A stretch of 10,328 nt of DNA from Trichodesmium sp. MAG_R04 (GTDB lineage Bacteria > Cyanobacteriota > Cyanobacteriia > Cyanobacteriales > Microcoleaceae): NCBI GenBank assembly GCA_023356515.1, contig JAKQYG010000104.1, forward strand, positions 1-10,328, read 5' to 3'. Below the pieces are notes generated by a model. It saw nothing but the letters and a program-made list of their open reading frames with translations, was not told the DNA's origin and ran no database searches. Each line of letters begins with the position of its first letter. Position 1 is the first letter of the stretch. Position numbers and translations under genes: made by a program. Positions 1-6,241 of this stretch are shown piece after piece.

Positions 1-1
1 T

Positions 2-289
2 GAAATTAACCGTGCAATTCTTCATCTAACTGATAAGCTAAATTATTTACAACAATTTAATTTTGAGTTGAGTAAATTAGAGTCAGTTAGAAAGTCAAGG
101 CTAGCAGAAACTCAGCTAATATTAGGACTACGACTAATTGAAACAGGTCAAACTCAAAAGGGAAGGCAGATGGCTTGGGAGCAAAAATCTTTCTCCCCAC
201 TAAGAGCTTGGACTGGGCTAGCATTATCTATATTACCTATAGAAATTCGCGAGCTTGCTTTCAAAGTTATACGTAGGTTATACAGTTAA
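2..289 (+). CDS. C-terminal fragment, probable glycosyltransferase (5' end outside window)
   Basis: The reading frame is open from base 2 to the TAA at 287-289, giving about 95 residues, so this is the end of a gene that starts left of the window. A TTG at 68 could serve as a start, but the frame continues upstream without a stop and the composition stays protein-like, so I read it as a truncated-by-window gene. The tail has an amphipathic helical stretch with alternating Leu and charged residues, then GQTQKGRQMAWEQ, then SPLRAWTGLALSILP and a basic end (KVIRRLYS). A basic patch followed by a hydrophobic segment ending in LLP is typical of the C-terminal extension of GT2-type glycosyltransferases acting at the inner membrane. 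This is inference from the tail only; the catalytic domain is not visible. A tetratricopeptide-like helical repeat protein is an alternative. Confidence 0.55.
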   Translation, partial: EINRAILHLTDKLNYLQQFNFELSKLESVRKSRLAETQLILGLRLIETGQTQKGRQMAWEQKSFSPLRAWTGLALSILPIEIRELAFKVIRRLYS

Positions 290-632
290 AAGCCCACTAC
301 TGGTGAAGTAGACTAAGTTGTCTGACCATTACTTATAAGACTTCTTGAGAAAAGGTTCTTCAACCTTAATGTTCCCATTCCAAAATCAATATTTTTGGAG
401 AGGTCTAGTACTTATACTTGGGGTTAAATAGTTGCGGGATGATAATGAAATACCTTCAAAAACTAAGTTTTAGCTTAGTAATTACAATGGTTTGAAATGA
501 TAAAGGTCTATTAAATTTCTATAGGCTGAAACTATTGATAGATCACGACAAACTTTTTGGCACATATCCAAATCATCCCATGGTTTTACAAATCCTAATA
601 CTTAACTCTTAATACTTAGGATTCAGCTAATC
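290..632. other. Noncoding gap with small hairpins between convergent genes
   Basis: This 343-base gap lies between two convergent genes and I see no credible coding region. Eight bases after the upstream stop is a short hairpin (CTACT at 297-301 pairing with AGTAG at 307-311), followed by AGAC/GTCT. It could help end the left-hand transcript, but there is no T-run. The rest is AT-rich and unremarkable until the AATCCTAA hairpins at 591-636. Confidence 0.5.
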
Positions 633-636
633 CTAA
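591..636. terminator. Competing hairpins at the 3' end of the Rho-N-like gene
   Basis: AATCCTAA occurs at 591-598 and again at 629-636, with its complement TTAGGATT at 616-623 between them. The central arm can pair with either flank, so two mutually exclusive 8-bp stems are possible. The right-hand stem overlaps the stop codon (633-635) of the minus-strand gene. A clear U-tract is missing on both sides, so this is at best a weak bidirectional terminator or mRNA 3'-end stabiliser. Confidence 0.35.
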
Positions 637-1331
637 CTAGCAGCAGCATCAGCTTCCCGAAGAGCTTTGAGAATTTCAGGGCGTTTCATCCGCGCATAAC
701 CACGCAATTTCCGCTCTTGGGCAATTTTCTTAAGTTGTCTGAGTGATTTAGTATCGTAGTCATCAACAGGTTCAACGTGAACTTCTGCTTCTACCTGAGG
801 TGCTGAGTTACCTCTAGTAGTTTTTTTAGTACTTGTTTTTGTGGGAGTCCCTTCCCCCTGAGATCCTGAGCTACCTCTAGTAGTTTTTTTAGTACTTGTT
901 TTTGTGGGAGTCGCCTTAGGCTTGGTTGTGGAAGATGGTTTGCTGCTCTTAACCTTTGTTGTCTTGGGTACTGTCTCAGTTTTAGCTTCTACCTCTACGC
1001 TAGAATCTATATCTGGCATTGCCTGCAACTGACGTCGAACTGTTGATACTTGAGTTTTTAAGTCATCTTCCAGGTCTTTAATTGACAAGGAAAACTGATT
1101 AGAAAACTGATTAATTGACAAGGAAAACTGATTAGAAAACTGATTAACTGTTTTGACCATCCCTTCCAATTTTTTCTCTATTTGTTTATCAAGATCGTCA
1201 AGTTGTTTTGATAATAATTCCATTTTCACTCCTGTAAAACTAGATGTTGTCTTTTTAGTTACTGAACTTGTAATTTTTTTTACCAATGTTTCAACCTTAT
1301 TATGAACTAAATTTTCTAGGTTTGTCATCAT
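633..1331 (-). CDS. Coiled-coil protein with Rho-N/SAP-like C-terminal module
   Basis: The 232-residue product has three parts. Residues 1-105 are heptad-like and amphipathic (KQLDDLDKQIEKKLEGMVK), suggesting a coiled coil. Residues 115-188 are a Lys/Thr/Ser/Pro-rich linker with two copies of TPTKTSTKKTTRG (141-153 and 162-174). Residues 190-226 (TKSLRQLKKIAQERKLRGYARMKRPEILKAL split over two helices) match the helix-extended-helix pattern of Rho termination factor N-terminal or SAP-like modules, which bind nucleic acid. Two tandem duplications in the DNA have expanded the protein: NQFSNQFSLSI twice (63-73, 74-84) and the 21-residue linker unit. Two adjacent ATGs are available; AGGA lies only about 2 bases before the first (1331) but 5 before the second (1328), so the second may be the real start. 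No signal peptide or membrane span is seen. Likely a cytoplasmic nucleic-acid-associated protein; exact role unknown. Confidence 0.75.
   Translation of the reverse strand: MMTNLENLVHNKVETLVKKITSSVTKKTTSSFTGVKMELLSKQLDDLDKQIEKKLEGMVKTVNQFSNQFSLSINQFSNQFSLSIKDLEDDLKTQVSTVRRQLQAMPDIDSSVEVEAKTETVPKTTKVKSSKPSSTTKPKATPTKTSTKKTTRGSSGSQGEGTPTKTSTKKTTRGNSAPQVEAEVHVEPVDDYDTKSLRQLKKIAQERKLRGYARMKRPEILKALREADAAAS
803..912. repeat. 63-bp period duplication inside the Rho-N-like gene
   Basis: The stretch at 809-849 recurs identically at 872-912 (41 bases), and the preceding CTGAG also repeats (803-807, 866-870). The offset of 63 bases equals 21 codons, so the reading frame is kept and the linker motif TPTKTSTKKTTRG is doubled. 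Confidence 0.9.
1078..1147. repeat. 33-bp tandem repeat (2 copies) inside the Rho-N-like gene
   Basis: Two adjacent identical 33-base units occupy 1080-1112 and 1113-1145. The unit itself contains GAAAACTGATTA twice. The duplication is in frame and encodes NQFSNQFSLSI twice in the coiled-coil half of the protein. Confidence 0.92.
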
Positions 1332-1340
1332 TTCCTGAAC

Positions 1341-1355
1341 TGCTCAATTTGAGCA
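1341..1355. promoter_or_regulatory. 15-bp palindrome just upstream of the Rho-N-like gene
   Basis: TGCTCAA (1341-1347) and TTGAGCA (1349-1355) form a perfect inverted repeat around one base, ending 9 bases before the first ATG on the minus strand. Only about 50 bases lie between the start codon and the end of the tnpB relic. The palindrome could be a repressor operator or an mRNA hairpin close to the ribosome binding site. This is inference from position and symmetry. Confidence 0.4.
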
Positions 1356-1430
1356 ATATCAGTCCTTTGCTCTTGCATTGACATACTCTCCAGCTTGAAA
1401 GCACGGAGATTACTACCGAGTCAAAGCTCT

Positions 1431-2190
1431 TCAGCGGGTTGACGTTTCATAGGTTACTAATACCTTGGTGGTCATCTGGCGCTTCCCTCCACGTCCACTT
1501 TTTGTATCCGAATGTCCTTCGCCAACTAATATATGTATTGCTGCGTTTTCGTCCCGGCTATGTTTACCGCCACAGTTAAGATATTCTCAGTCTTTTACTG
1601 AAAGATTGAATTTGTCTTCATGGAAACCGCAGCACGACGATATCTAGGATGTTGGTTCTCAACGACTAATTTCCTTGAAATCATGACCGTATTTTCCGCC
1701 TTTCCTTCTAGTAGCGTTCTAAATTTCCTCCAGCCTAAATCTAATATTGCTCTAGATGATTTAAGGTTTTTAATCATTTCAGAAACATTCAAATTTTCTA
1801 AAACAATTGTTTGGTTTTCATGAATTATTTGAGTTGATAATTTATATAGGAAATCGGTCCTGGCATCTTTCAATTTTTAGCTATTTTTAGTCTAGCTTTT
1901 TCATCTCGTTTAGATCCTCTCGTTTTGTTAGATAATAACCTCGCTCAACTTGTGATATTTTTTAAGCCGCTTTTGCAAAGGTTTGAGAGAATCAATTTTT
2001 TGACCATTACTCAAATATAGCAAAAGTTTTGGATATTAAATTTATATCTACTGAATCATTAGTTTTAGGTAAAGTCAAGTTTCTGGGTTAATTTCTAGTA
2101 CAAAACTTAAGAAATATCTATTAACAAAGTTTTTAGTATACTATTTTTAGCTACGGTTGACAAACAAATTATGATCTTAGCAGCATTTGA
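1431..2190 (-). pseudogene. tnpB: Degenerate TnpB (RNA-guided nuclease ancestor of Cas12)
   Basis: Successive frames on the minus strand can be stitched into the C-terminal two thirds of TnpB: RYFLSFVLEINPET (about 2119-2078), LTLPKTNDSVDINLISKTFA (about 2078-2013), SNGQKIDSLKPLQKRLKK, GSKRDEKARLKIAK, KDARTDFLYKLSTQ to VLENLNVSEM (1873 down), SSCCGFHEDKFNLSVKD, then NCGGKHSRDENAAIHIL and a TGA at 1433-1431. Joining them needs about five frameshifts plus an in-frame TGA at 1589-1587, where the family has Trp. The zinc-ribbon halves CCG and NCG are present, as are residues matching the RuvC triad: D in SVDIN, E in LENLN, D in SRDENAA. The N-terminal part is missing or unrecognisable. The gene is dead as a protein. 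Confidence 0.85.
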
Positions 2191-2276
2191 ATGTATGCTA
2201 TGAGTTTAGTAAACACTTGTCAACTTCTATGTCGATTCATCTCATGCCAAATCAAAGACTATGGTTTGAGGCTTCT

Positions 2277-2306
2277 CGACGATTTAGCTAAATTAGCTAA
2301 AAGTCG
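2277..2306. repeat. Strong hairpin, possible IS left-end palindrome
   Basis: TTTAGCTAA (2283-2291) and TTAGCTAAA (2293-2301) are perfect complements around one base. They are flanked by CGAC (2277-2280) and GTCG (2303-2306), which extend the stem after small bulges. It lies between the tnpB relic and the WH gene. It could be the old transposon end, a terminator, or an operator upstream of the WH gene. Confidence 0.5.
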
Positions 2307-2444
2307 ATTTTTTCTGGCCATATTTTAGGTCGTGATCGCATAATTCCATTACAATGGCTCAAATTATTTTGTAACTTTTTTGCACAAAATAGTTAAGGCT
2401 TACTTAATTTAATTAATAATAGTATTAATTCGTTGATTTTTGCA

Positions 2445-2452
2445 AGAGGGGA
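2445..2452 (+). promoter_or_regulatory. Ribosome binding site of the WH gene
   Basis: AGAGGGGA lies 12 bases before the ATG at 2465. It is the best Shine-Dalgarno match in this gene cluster and supports that start; spacing is slightly long. Confidence 0.5.
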
Positions 2453-2464
2453 ACAGACGATCAC

Positions 2465-3277
2465 ATGAATATTAAATATCTTAAGTTTATTTTAAAATTA
2501 CTGGGCTACAAAAACTATCAAGTCTCTATCAGTAAAATCCAGCTAGAGCCAGAAATGAAAGTTTCTGAACGGGATGAAATCTGTTACCAACTTTGCGATC
2601 AAGGGTTAGTAAAATTTACAAGGGAAGTTACAAAAATTAATATAGCACCCCTGGGAAAATTACTCCTAGATGGTAAAAAAGCTGCCAGTTCATTAACTGA
2701 GGAAGAGTTGAAATTGCTCAAGGCAACTGCTAAGGGTGCTATTGTTCCAGGGGAGACTGGTATAGCTGCTACTTATAGACAAGCTGTGATTAAAGATTTG
2801 CTAGACCAAGATTTGATTGAAGTTGTTACTCAAAAAATTAAAGAAGTATGGCTAACAGAAAAAGGAAAGGAATTTTTGTGCCAAGAATACTCATCCCACA
2901 GTACTGCAAAAGAAATATCGTTGAAAATGTTAAGTGATTATCTCCAATTAATGCGTACAAATTACCATAAGCAAAAAAAACAGGTGTTTTCTGGGGGTTC
3001 AGACAAGAAACCCACTGACTCTGAAATTTTAGCCATGATTAAGGATTTAGACCATAAGCTAGGTACAGATAACTACTTACCAATTTTTCATCTACGAGAA
3101 AAGCTACAACCATCCTTATCTCGAACAGAAGTAGATCGAGCACTCTACCGTTTAGAAAAAAGTGACCAGATAGAATTAAGCTCCCTACAGGAGGTAAGAT
3201 GCTATACACTAGAACAAATTGAAGCAGGTATCCGTCAAAACATTGGCGGACGTTTATTTTTTATCATTCCCTACTAA
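2465..3277 (+). CDS. Cyanobacterial winged-helix repeat protein
   Basis: The 270-residue protein is soluble and appears to be built of three winged-helix-like modules. Module 1 covers about residues 1-70 (helices, then LVKFTREVTKINIAPLGKLLL). Module 2 covers about 78-140 (LTEEELKLLKA, then RQAVIKDLLDQDLIEV, then a wing ending VWLTEKGKEFL). After a basic linker (166-182), module 3 covers about 184-270 (SEILAMIKDLDHKLG, PIFHLREKLQP, SRTEVDRALYRLEKSDQIEL) and ends IGGRLFFIIPY. The pattern helix, recognition helix, 'dqgLIe' strand, 'LTekG' wing is characteristic of WH DNA-binding folds. I associate this architecture with a cyanobacteria-restricted family but cannot name its function. It is first of three co-directional genes and is preceded by AGAGGGGA. 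Proposed role (inference): DNA recognition or regulation for the ATPase and RecB-fold protein downstream. Confidence 0.75.
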   Translation: MNIKYLKFILKLLGYKNYQVSISKIQLEPEMKVSERDEICYQLCDQGLVKFTREVTKINIAPLGKLLLDGKKAASSLTEEELKLLKATAKGAIVPGETGIAATYRQAVIKDLLDQDLIEVVTQKIKEVWLTEKGKEFLCQEYSSHSTAKEISLKMLSDYLQLMRTNYHKQKKQVFSGGSDKKPTDSEILAMIKDLDHKLGTDNYLPIFHLREKLQPSLSRTEVDRALYRLEKSDQIELSSLQEVRCYTLEQIEAGIRQNIGGRLFFIIPY

Positions 3278-3525
3278 TAGGAAATTTAAAAAAGATTGTT
3301 ACAGTAAAAAAAGGGATAGATAGGGAGATTCTGTGCCACGCCCTTAGGCTTTTGTTAGTAGGGAAAACCCTTGCTATCTATTAGATTTTCTTGCATGGCA
3401 ACATCCAAGTCTTCCCTAAATACAAAAAAATTAATGTAGCAGTCTTCTTTCAAACTGGTATAAATTTTCCTATATCTGCTATCGTAATTTTTTAACCATT
3501 CTTAAAAATATGAACGATTTATATT
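3278..3525 (+). other. Structured intergenic spacer between the WH and ATPase genes
   Basis: ATAGATAG (3316-3323) pairs with CTATCTAT (3374-3381). Inside this stem is a small AGGG-AAAA-CCCT hairpin (3360-3371). Directly after it, 3390-3409 is a symmetric hairpin (CTTG-c-ATG / CAT-c-CAAG). Together they resemble a folded RNA leader or a mobile foldback relic rather than a simple terminator. No Shine-Dalgarno match stands out before the ATPase ATG at 3526. TATAAA at 3459-3464 is a possible -10-like site without a convincing -35. Confidence 0.4.
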
Positions 3526-5520
3526 ATGACATCTATAGATAAAATTATTCAAAGAGAACTTAATCCTTTCGATCCTGTAACTCTTTATACCATTAATTTT
3601 TGGCAAGAGCAGCAAAATTCTAGTCTGAATGTTGATTCTATTCATCAAAATATTATCACTGACATAGAAACGGTGCTTGAGCTGGTTGCTCAGGAACATC
3701 ATCCCCGTACTTTGATACTTACGGGTGACTCTGGTTCTGGTAAAAGTTACCTTTTAGGAAGAATCAAAAAACTATTCAACAATAAAGCTTTTTTTGTCTA
3801 TGTCAATCCTTGGCCTCATAGTGATTATATTTGGCGACATATTTTGCGCCAAACTGTTGACTGTCTGATGAAAACTCCGGATGGTCAAACTGATTCTCAG
3901 CTCTTACTATGGCTTAAAAATCTACTAAATTTCCAAAATAGTAGTTTGCTCAAAAAAATTACTGGCGAAAGAAGAGTATTCATTAGAAACCTCAAGGCAA
4001 TTTACCCTTCTGGGATTTATAATCCTAATGATTTTTTCAGTGCCCTCTATTATCTACTAGATAATGAATATAGCTCTATTGCCTGTGAATGGTTGCGGGG
4101 TGATGATTTGGATGAAGGCGATTTTAAAAAATTGGGGATTAAAAGTAGTATAGATTCTGAAGACTCTGCCCAAAAAATTATTACTAACTTGGGAATTATT
4201 TCTGCTGCATCTCAACCTATTGTTTTATGTTTTGATAATCTTGATAATATTCCTCGCTTGTTAAATGGAAACTTAGATTTACAAGCATTATTTAATGTTA
4301 ATTCTAGTCTTCATATTCACTATCCACAAAATTTTCTGATAATTATTAGTATTATTACGAGTACCTGGAAGCAAAATTCTGAATTGATTCAACCAGCGGA
4401 TAAAGCCAGAATTAATGCAGGATATTTCCATTTAAAACCAATTACTTTAGAACAAGGTGAAGCTATATTAGCAGCTCGCTTAAATCCTTTGCATTCCCTG
4501 GCAAAAGCAAAGCCTAAATCAGCTATATTTCCTTTGTCAAAAGAAATATTAGAACAGAAGTTTCCCAGAGGAAAAACTCTACCTCGAAATATATTGGAAT
4601 TAGGACGTAAGGAATATGAGCAGTACAAACTTAAATTATTGAATCAGACACAGAATAGTCAAGATTTAACGCCAGAAAAACAATTGACGATTTTTAAGTT
4701 GATTTGGCAAGACAACTACAAAAAAACTCAGAAAAAAATTAGCAACATTACTGATTTAGCAGTACCAGAATTAATTCGGATGTTAGAAGAAGTGTTCAAT
4801 GCTTTACAGTGCCAGAAAGTAAAAACTAAATTATTAAGTGGGAAGTATGCCAGCTATTCTTTAAGTTATCAAAAACAAAATCAAGAGCAAATTATTGGTG
4901 TGGTTTGGACAGAAGATCCAAACATGAATAGTTTTTACAATACGATGAATGCTTGTCAGAAAGTAGTGAATCAAAAGTTATGTCAAACTTTATATTTACT
5001 GAGAGCTGCTGAGGTAGGAAATGCTGAAAACCTTAGCTATAAAATATATAGAAAAATTTTCCAAGGTAGGTCAAAAAATATTCATATTAAACCTAATTTG
5101 GAATCGGTACATTTCTTGGCTACATATCATAGTTTGGTGAATGCTGCCCTAGCTAATGAGTTAGTTATTGAAGGTAATATTATTGATATAAAAGAGTTTG
5201 AAAAGATAATTTTTGATTCACAAATTTTAAATCCTTGTAGCTTATTACAGGATTTGTCTGTAGTTGTTTCCACAGATACTCAAAAACAGCAAAAGGAGCT
5301 AGATTTAGAAGAGATAAAGGATTTTGTGTTAAATTTAATTAGAAAACAAAGTTTTATGGAACGTGACAGTGTAATTGAAGATACACTAAATCAATTTGTT
5401 AAGATAGAACATTCAACAATTGATATAATAATAGCAGAGCTTGAGGGAGAAAAAAAAATAAAAATTATTGCTCCTACATCGAAATTAGATGAACAATTAG
5501 TTTGTTTTGTTCCTGGTTAA
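3526..5520 (+). CDS. P-loop (AAA+/STAND-like) ATPase with C-terminal winged helix
   Basis: The 664-residue protein has a Walker A motif GDSGSGKS (residues 67-74) after a beta-strand TLILT, and a Walker B strand IVLCFDNLDN (232-241) with D237 and D240 for Mg and water activation. A strand LIIISIITSTW (271-281) sits where sensor 1 is expected, and LKPITLEQGEAILAARL (303-319) resembles the lid region of AAA+/STAND and ORC-like ATPases. An alpha/beta region (about 385-570) with several hydrophobic strands (IIGVVW, TLYLLRA) has no family I can name. Residues 594-664 look like a winged helix (KDFVLNLIRKQSF, then STIDIIIAELEGEKKIKII). No transmembrane segment is present. It lies downstream of the WH gene and upstream of the RecB-fold gene on the same strand. 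Likely role: ATP-driven motor, loader or switch on DNA. It is far longer than TnsC and does not match BREX or Tn7 proteins by eye. Confidence 0.8.
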   Translation: MTSIDKIIQRELNPFDPVTLYTINFWQEQQNSSLNVDSIHQNIITDIETVLELVAQEHHPRTLILTGDSGSGKSYLLGRIKKLFNNKAFFVYVNPWPHSDYIWRHILRQTVDCLMKTPDGQTDSQLLLWLKNLLNFQNSSLLKKITGERRVFIRNLKAIYPSGIYNPNDFFSALYYLLDNEYSSIACEWLRGDDLDEGDFKKLGIKSSIDSEDSAQKIITNLGIISAASQPIVLCFDNLDNIPRLLNGNLDLQALFNVNSSLHIHYPQNFLIIISIITSTWKQNSELIQPADKARINAGYFHLKPITLEQGEAILAARLNPLHSLAKAKPKSAIFPLSKEILEQKFPRGKTLPRNILELGRKEYEQYKLKLLNQTQNSQDLTPEKQLTIFKLIWQDNYKKTQKKISNITDLAVPELIRMLEEVFNALQCQKVKTKLLSGKYASYSLSYQKQNQEQIIGVVWTEDPNMNSFYNTMNACQKVVNQKLCQTLYLLRAAEVGNAENLSYKIYRKIFQGRSKNIHIKPNLESVHFLATYHSLVNAALANELVIEGNIIDIKEFEKIIFDSQILNPCSLLQDLSVVVSTDTQKQQKELDLEEIKDFVLNLIRKQSFMERDSVIEDTLNQFVKIEHSTIDIIIAELEGEKKIKIIAPTSKLDEQLVCFVPG

Positions 5521-5592
5521 GAAGGAATTTTTAATTGATGATTAGGATGATTCACTAGAATTAAGTGGCTATGCCAAATCAACAAAAAAAAC

Positions 5593-5747
5593 GCAGAAGG
5601 TAGAGGGCAGAAGGGATTCATGGGAAGCATCAGGTACGAACCTTCTGGCGATCAAAGGGAGTGAGGATTTAAATCCTCGACTAAACTTTAATTGAGTGGC
5701 TACCGTTCAGGATGGCTCAGAATCCCCTCTTGAAATTCACCTTCTGC
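5593..5747. repeat. Foldback region: STRR-like heptamers, palindrome, possible IS200/605 right-end relic
   Basis: GCAGAAGGT (5593-5601) is mirrored by ACCTTCTGC (5739-5747), bounding 155 bases. At the left edge three degenerate heptamers follow one another (CAGAAGG, TAGAGGG, CAGAAGG; 5594-5614), as in cyanobacterial short tandem repeats. Inside, AGAAGG (5609-5614) pairs with CCTTCT (5641-5646), and GAGGATTTAAATCCTC (5663-5678) is a perfect 16-bp palindrome. The following GGCTCAGAATCCCC resembles right ends of IS200/IS605 elements, but the terminal hairpin is lost, so that identity is uncertain. Confidence 0.45.
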
Positions 5748-5819
5748 TTTCTCAATTCCTTGATTTTCTTCCCTGTGATTCTTACAATATAGGCTTGTTT
5801 AGTAACCTAGAGTAGATAC

Positions 5820-5849
5820 TTAGGGTTTGCTGAAAAAGTTTTTTTTCAG
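5820..5849. repeat. Solo MITE end with hairpin
   Basis: TTAGGGTTTGCTGAAAAA closely matches the left end of the complete element at 9222-9480 (TTAGGGTCTGCTGAAAAA). In both copies the end runs into a hairpin (here CTGAAAAA/TTTTTCAG around a T-rich loop). No matching right end is found before the next gene, so this is a truncated copy. Confidence 0.6.
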
Positions 5850-5861
5850 GAGTAGGGGATC

Positions 5862-5988
5862 CTTCACAGGGGCAGGTTTTTTTGAGAAATGGTATAAGGC
5901 TTTCAAGAACCAAGAAGTTGAATGACGTAAATACTTTCCCTATATAGCTTTAATCGTTTTTCTGTACAAGAAACCTACCCCTGTGAAG
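5862..5988. repeat. 127-bp inverted-repeat element
   Basis: CTTCACAGGGGCAGGTTT (5862-5879) is mirrored by bases 5971-5988, with 17 of 18 positions complementary and 91 bases between. The inner part is AT-rich and noncoding. It looks like a small MITE, or a long-stem transcript if read through from the ATPase gene. Confidence 0.7.
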
Positions 5989-6241
5989 AGTAGGTAGGGG
6001 TGTTGCAGGTAACCTTCCTAGATGCTAGTAATTAGGAAAGCAGGGAATAGAAAATGAAGGGAAAATTATACCTCAGTAAGGAACATCAATTAGAATAATA
6101 CCGGAAATTTGGAGTTTGTGCCTGCGAAATCCCTTGAACGTAATTAATTTTCTCCGGCTTTATTTTCCTCTCATTCCTTACTAAAAATTGTTAGTTACGT
6201 TAATTGCTTGAAAAAAACAGGAAAATCAAAATAGTCTTTCA

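Larger units (their letters stand above)
1379..2310 (-). mobile_element. Relic of an IS200/IS605-type (tnpB-carrying) element
   Basis: The right end is recognisable: on the minus strand TCTCC and GGAGA (1387-1391 and 1405-1409 on the plus strand) enclose an inner GCTT/AAGC stem, and the element closes with GGAGAGTATGTCA. This is the subterminal hairpin and terminus common to cyanobacterial IS200/IS605 elements. It lies about 20 bases beyond the tnpB stop codon, as expected. The left boundary is not clear. A strong hairpin at 2277-2306 lies on the expected side and may be the other end's palindrome. No tnpA is visible, and the 5' part of tnpB is lost, so the element cannot move on its own. Confidence 0.75.
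5521..6241. other. 721-base intergenic region filled with repeat relics
   Basis: I see no coding sequence here. In order it holds heptamer repeats and a foldback with a GAGGATTTAAATCCTC palindrome (5593-5747), a solo MITE-like end (5820-5849), and an 18-bp inverted-repeat element (5862-5988). From about 6000 to 6241 only AT-rich DNA remains, with no clear promoter. The gap is unusually long for genes expected to be in one operon. Confidence 0.6.

Noticed and set aside
803..1147. CRISPR-like spaced repeats
   Set aside because: The repeats are in-frame coding duplications with contiguous or conserved units, not repeats separated by unique spacers.
1465..1647. Plus-strand 60-codon open frame
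   Set aside because: It is antisense to the zinc-ribbon part of the tnpB relic, which explains its composition; no ribosome site.
1620..1823. Plus-strand 67-codon open frame
   Set aside because: Shadow of the tnpB relic on the opposite strand (LENLNVSEM region).
3502..3702. Minus-strand 66-codon open frame
   Set aside because: Overlaps the start of the well-supported ATPase gene on the other strand; low-complexity residues only.
4389..4628. Minus-strand 79-codon open frame
   Set aside because: Lies wholly inside the ATPase gene in antisense.
5830..5849. Rho-independent terminator of the ATPase gene
   Set aside because: The stem is A/T only and coincides with a MITE end repeated elsewhere; it is about 310 bases beyond the stop codon.
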